From Auanema rhodensis (lineage: Eukaryota; Nematoda; Chromadorea; Rhabditida; Rhabditidae), in the NCBI GenBank assembly GCA_964057225.1, contig OZ059899.1, positions 15,756,501-15,820,500 on the forward strand: a stretch of 64,000 bases of DNA, in the 5' to 3' direction. The position numbers and the translations under genes are program-made. Positions 58,934-64,000 of the stretch are shown here, in pieces (position 1 is the first letter of the stretch; the number at the start of each line of letters is the position of its first letter). The notes under the pieces are model-generated. The model saw only the letters and a list, made by a program, of their open reading frames with translations, had not been told where the DNA came from and did no database searches.

Positions 58934-61900
58934 TTATACACGATGAAAATCTCCTTTGAATATGCGTGTTAAGGTCTTCTTGAACTGTTGATTGGCCATC
59001 GCATAGCAGAATGGATTGATGGGAGAATTCATATAGCACAGATAGTAGCTAATGGAATAAAGAAGATTAAAAAGTTTTGATTCCTGAAAGAATAATTATG
59101 AATTATGATATCTGAGATGAAATGTGCACATGCTCATAGTTTTTTCGTCTATTTCTTGTCATTTTAGCTTTTCATGCTTCTTCTATTTTCTCTTTTTTTT
59201 CTCTTTTGCACAAAGAGTTCAGGCAGATTTGCATATATTAACTTCAATGCATCTATCTAAGCTGCACTCGTGGCATTTAAATAGAAGCGACATTCGATTC
59301 GCAGTCGGCAATAGCCGAGCTCCGAACTGAAAAGATCGAAGGAAAGCAACCGGTCTGTACTTCATGCGTGGCAAAAAAACATATTCCCGAACAATCGGTT
59401 TGACTCAAACTTATTAATATGTAATAGAAAAAATGCAAATGGAAACCAAAATATGCGCAAATTGATAAAGCGTGGGCGTCGACGACAACCAACTGAAGAA
59501 CGACGACAATGCACTTGTTTCACATATGAACAAAATGATTAACGATCAGATGGATTGAAGCCGAGCATGAAATATCTTTAGTCTACTAGGATTAGTTATC
59601 CTTTGACCTTATGTCCTCGATTGATATTTCATCACGTAATTTCATCATTCATAAGAGCTAGATTAATTAAAGTGATCGATATAATGTCTAGTAGAGCAAA
59701 AACATTAGATATTCTGAAGCAGAATAGAAGAACTTCTTAAGATTCTTGTTTTTGTTAATTTCTCCGAGAGAAGAATGTGCACATAGATCAGCGAAAAAGA
59801 ATCTTAACCATGATTTCAACGTGAGGGTTCAGCTAATTTTCATATTGAGCTGCCGAAATAAAGAAACAATGACTGACCTTGCATGAATCACAAAAGCCAT
59901 AAATTGTCGCTAATACATAGAATGGTGTCCATAAAACGATGAAACTTCCAAGAATAAAAGTGATAGTTCTCAAAGCTTTCCTTGCCCGATTTTCAGATCG
60001 AGATTTGTACGGCTCCTGAATGTATTTATATTAGATTTTATCATTGGCACATAGTCTAATTATTAAAAAATGAAAAAAAAATCTCGATCACATCGAACAC
60101 AGGAGATTCAAAGACTCAAGCTTTATAAATCTCATCAGAGGAAGTATTAAGATATTGATAGAAGTGCAAACGTATCACCAGACCATTCACTATTTCACAG
60201 GAAGAAGTAAAAAATGTTTGAATAGGAAAATCATTCCAAGTTCAAAGAAAGATACTAATTTTTATGAAAAAAAGTTGGTCGGAAAATGAGAAATTCATGA
60301 AAGATTGATAACTACAACAAGCATTGCATCCACATTTCTAATTTTCAGTAATGCATAGACACTTTTTTCCATCACATTATGTAATTTATTTGCAGTAATT
60401 TCATCTTATGCTTAATCTATCAGTTTAAAAGAAGAGTTTTCAAACTTTTTCTTCTTTTTCTTTTTTTTTTGGTTTTTGTTTCTTTTCTAACGGGAGGCCT
60501 CAAACAGACACACGCATACACTACATACGCACGTCAGTGAAGCATTAGATCAACGAAGCAGCAGATTTTGAGACTAAAAACCGCGCAAAAAACTTGAAGA
60601 AATAGAATTATTCGAAAGTGCTAGAAACTAAAATGAAAAATGAACAATGTTATATAAGGGATATTCGCATGTTATATAGTAATTTATAAATTAAAAGAAA
60701 CTTTGAATAGCACACACACTACACTCTAAAGCTGTCAAATATAAAAAAATATCGGTAAAAGACCAATAGTATAAAGACACTCGCTGAATAAAAATTGCAA
60801 AATTAAAAAAAAAAGAAAAAGTAAAACGGCTCAAAAGTGAATGATAGTTTTGCTCGAAAAACAGTACGAAACAGAGCCGTCAAGCACAATCACGCAAACA
60901 AGAGTAAAGAAGCTAAAAGTTCATGTATGCAGAACACGAAAAATAGCAGAAGCTGAGAGACAAAAATGTGATGGCAGGCATCTGTAGCCAAACATTTACC
61001 TTTTTCCTAAATGGATTTAAATAGTTCAAAACGCTCTGCAAATTGTCTTATATGTGAATGAATATCAGGACTATGGGAAAGTCAAGAAATTTCTTTTACA
61101 ATACGAAAATATAGAAATGGAAACCATGTAACTTTATGGAATCCTGTTCTAGGGTGACGTACCTTCTTACTCGTTTTCTGTTTCCGTCTGCTGTGACTTC
61201 GAAGAGTCAGGAGAAGTTGACGAACTCTGCTGATTGCAGATTTTTCATTTTCAACCCGTGATACAGCTATCAGCGGCACCTGAATATCACCTTTGTGTTG
61301 TAACCACGGATTATAGTTCAAAGAACAGACCTTTACATCCTCTACTGGTTTAGAAGCATTGAGATCGGGATTCTGAAATTAAGACAATTGCATGATAATA
61401 GCAACACCATGGCCTTGGACACTCACATTTTCTCTAGCCACATCATCTAGATTCATATATTCACTAGGATCGTGAGTCTTCACAGATCGTAACCTGAATC
61501 AGTAATTGAAAAACAGACACAAATACATAAAACATGAAACAGATAATGGTTTCGAACAGGTAAAGCATAAAGGTGAATTAGCAAAAGCAATCCAATTGCA
61601 CAAAAGCTCAATCCGAACGTAAAGAATAAAGCAAGAAGACATCAAACCTTCGAAGATCGTCGTTGCCAACAAGAGATGATACACTATCAGCGTCGATAAA
61701 TGGAAATGAAATATCTGGTCTGAAAGAAAAGAACCAACTGAAATGACTACAGAAGCTCCTAACATTCAATGGATGTTGTTATGGAAAAATGAAATAATAT
61801 TTACAGATGGATAGATATGGACACAGACAGGTAACTATACCGAAGTGAAGCTTGTGGTTTAAACGGGACAGATTCGAAATATGCTCGAGTACAGAAATTT

Positions 61901-62713
61901 GAATCATTGATACAAGTACTTCGAAATCTTGATTACAGGACAGTAAGGACGTGAGAAATGATTTTCGACATGCTCTACCATATCGCTACATGGTTGTGTA
62001 AATCGTTGAAGCCGAAGGGTAGAGAAGGCATTCTACAGAAAATCACAGAATGTTATTGTTGTTGTTGTTGTTGTTGTTAACATACATACATGTTATAAAG
62101 TTAACGATCAAAAAATATTATAAACGTACTGAAAGACAGTTCGACGACGGTGGTGCTCATCACATATGTCATCCTCCTCATTCGAATCTTCCGGACTAAC
62201 ACATGGAGCAGTGCTCTCACGCTCAATCACAGATGATGGCTCTTGACGATAAACGACTACAGCTTCTGATAGGGAGAAATTTGGATTACTGAAATGATTG
62301 CATTCAACAAACAATCAAACAAGCACTTTGTATACAACCGCTTACTACGCACTACGAGGCGTAAATGAATATTCAAATTATTTTCAAAATAGGAAGTTGC
62401 TTTTAGAAAATTAAATCGTAGCAAGAAATATAATCAGTATTTTCAATTTTTCTCAATTTTTGTTTTGAAATTTAAAAAAACTTAAAAAAAAAATATTTTT
62501 ACGAAAATATTAAGAAAAATATTTCCTCACCTATATGTTGATATATTATTATTAAGATTATTCTGAGTTATATTTGAGGCTGTATTACTGATTCCTGGAT
62601 TACTATTACTTCGGTTATTATTTCCGAAAGCTTTGTTGTGTAATGTCATTGTTGTTCTTGTTAATGTTGATACAGAAGACGGTGGTGGAACTGACGGCGA
62701 TGATTTGAAGCAT
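58934..62713 (-). CDS. gar-2: Muscarinic acetylcholine receptor (G-protein coupled), 3' nine exons; 5' end outside the window
   Basis: Nine phase-consistent exons were traced: 62713-62531, 62288-62130, 62032-61979, 61918-61841, 61719-61648, 61493-61427, 61372-61163, 60015-59878 and 59083-58934. The first seven encode a long, hydrophilic third intracellular loop of more than 240 residues, rich in Ser, Asn and Pro, ending in basic [13 protein letters not shown]. The eighth encodes TM6: [20 protein letters not shown] then [18 protein letters not shown]. The ninth encodes TM7, [20 protein letters not shown], and the tail [16 protein letters not shown]. The TM6 and TM7 wording is that of muscarinic receptors, closest to C. 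elegans GAR-2. TM1-5 must lie beyond 64000, because none were found in 62714-64000. A 1.15-kb intron separates the loop from TM6. Confidence 0.92.
62055..62078. repeat. (GTT)n trinucleotide repeat in a gar-2 intron
   Basis: Seven or eight GTT units lie between gar-2 exons 2 and 3 as numbered here, just upstream of the exon at 62032. Confidence 0.9.
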
Positions 62714-64000
62714 CTGAAAGACAATTAATTAACTAATTATATATGTAAAATATAATTTATATTTAAAATATTTCAATATTAATATCTAATTGTCTTCTGA
62801 TATTATTTGTTATGTAATTTACCAATTAAGGCATTTCTTACGAGCTGTTCCCTCGTATAGAGAGCAATTGTCTTTTTTTCTATAAAAATTAAAATGAGCT
62901 CTTATAGCAACTTTCTCAGACTTTATCCACCTCTCCCTCTCTCTCTCTCATCATTCTCTTCCTCTCTCAAAGCTTCCATTCTTCAATACTTCCCTCTTCT
63001 ACATTTTTTCTTTTTTTTTTCAAGTGCAGGAACAAAATTTATTATAATGTGACTACCGAATGAGGTCATGAGAATCGAGGGGAATTTGAAGTTAAAAGAA
63101 CAGTGAACAAGAAAACATGTTGAAGCTTCAAAATTTTCTCTCTTTCTCCCTTATTTCATCAATCTCTATATCTCTTCATTTTTCATAGAATTTCATCTAG
63201 ACCTCCTTTCCTAACACTACGCACCGTCTGGCTACCAAGGGAGCTGTCTTTCCTTCTTTTATACATGAAGTTTCAGAAGGAGATGAGCAAGACGAAGTAG
63301 TCGCTATGCCTTATGGCGTGAGTTTGATTGCATTTTCCCGCCGTCATTCGTATATTATGTTGATGACGTCATTCAATTATGAAGGGCCGTAGAATAGAAT
63401 TGGAAATAATGTAAAGATCTCCATGTGACTTCCTTACACTATGTAAGTGTTTATGGAGTACAACATCCTATCCACTCAAAACTTCTATATCAAATTCAAA
63501 GTTATCAAACTCATTCCCCCCTCCTTTCATAGTTAATTTGGATTTTCATCTATTTTCAGCTTTTAAAATCTTGAAAGTGTGAAAGCGAACGACATGCTTC
63601 AATGCTTTATATGATCATTACTCATCAGTACTTCGAGTAGCAAGTCTTTCTTCTAAACTGGCTTCACTGACTGCTTCTTCAATTTTTCACTTCATCAGCT
63701 TATTAAGACGATTCTTCGTATTGCCGTCATCAAAGCTTATGTTTTCTTGAAATCAATAAGTTTAAAAGAATTTCGTTTGAGCGTAAGTTAATTCATGAGA
63801 TTGATGATGATTAAATATAAATGAACTTATGTTTTTTTTTATCAAAAAACGGCAAAATCAGAATGGATTATGAGAAATATCGATTGTAGTGTTTTCTTTT
63901 CATTTTAGCTTCAAACATAGAATTTTCAATTATGACAGGTTATGCTAAGTTTTCTCACGACTACTACTATCTTTTGAATTTTGGTTTTTCAATTTGAAAA
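62714..64000. other. Probable large gar-2 intron, no exon recognised
   Basis: The exon at 62713 begins mid-codon after a CTTTCAG acceptor, so an upstream exon must exist, but no muscarinic TM5 wording is seen to the window edge. The region is AT-rich with CT runs (62930-62970). A palindromic CRE, TGACGTCA, lies at 63364-63371. Confidence 0.6.
63364..63371. promoter_or_regulatory. Palindromic CRE (TGACGTCA) in the gar-2 upstream intron
   Basis: An exact CREB/ATF consensus, extended to ATGACGTCAT, lies in the gar-2 locus. It is the second full CRE in the gene-poor right part of the window. Function is inferred. Confidence 0.35.

Overview
The window is nuclear DNA of a free-living-type rhabditid nematode, probably in or near the Caenorhabditis clade. 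The evidence is AT-rich sequence, dense intron-rich genes with mostly 40-60 nt GT..TTTCAG introns, splice acceptors placed directly before many start codons (typical of spliced-leader trans-splicing), and gene families and gene neighbourhoods that match C. elegans chromosome III. Recognised neighbourhoods, from memory of C. elegans, are Derlin-2 next to TRAP1 (R151), NDUFS8 followed by adr-2 (T20H4), and emb-1 / cid-1 / pup-2 (K10D2). gsp-2, henn-1 and gar-2 are also chromosome III genes there.

Layout: 0.2-1.6 kb holds a transthyretin-like secreted protein (+) and an uncertain small gene (+). 1.8-5.0 kb holds a coiled-coil protein and an S28 serine carboxypeptidase (both -). 5.9-15.0 kb is a run of minus-strand genes: Derlin-2, mitochondrial HSP90 (TRAP1), a Cramped-like SANT chromatin protein and a HAD pseudouridine-5'-phosphatase. 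15.1-18.2 kb is a likely two-gene operon (-) with the complex I ferredoxin subunit NDUFS8 upstream and the ADAR editing enzyme adr-2 downstream. 18.65-20.67 kb is the small-RNA 2'-O-methyltransferase henn-1 (+).

20.7-29.3 kb has no recognisable intact gene. It holds a decayed coding-like stretch on the minus strand, then pyrimidine-skewed, microsatellite-rich DNA. An EF-hand protein (+, 29.3-30.8 kb) follows. 32.3-41.1 kb is a plus-strand cluster that looks like an operon: a MAPR/VEM-1 heme protein, a 73-aa protein that by position may be EMB-1/APC16, a TUT4/7-like terminal uridylyltransferase (cid-1) and a second, compact one (pup-2).

41.9-44.0 kb is a PAN/Apple-domain cell-surface protein (-), 45.4-46.8 kb succinyl-CoA ligase alpha (+), 47.3-50.9 kb a BCAS3-like WD40 protein (-), 51.5-52.9 kb protein phosphatase 1 gsp-2 (+), and 53.1-53.6 kb a small Cys/His-rich protein (-). 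53.6-58.9 kb is another gene desert. 58.9-62.7 kb holds the last nine exons of a muscarinic acetylcholine receptor (gar-2, -) whose 5' half lies beyond the window.

Functionally, the most striking theme is small-RNA and RNA modification. henn-1 (3'-end methylation), adr-2 (A-to-I editing) and two tailing enzymes (cid-1, pup-2) lie within 26 kb. I found no clear bacterial-style system, CRISPR, tRNA, rRNA or intact transposon. All homology calls come from reading motifs by eye; no search was run.
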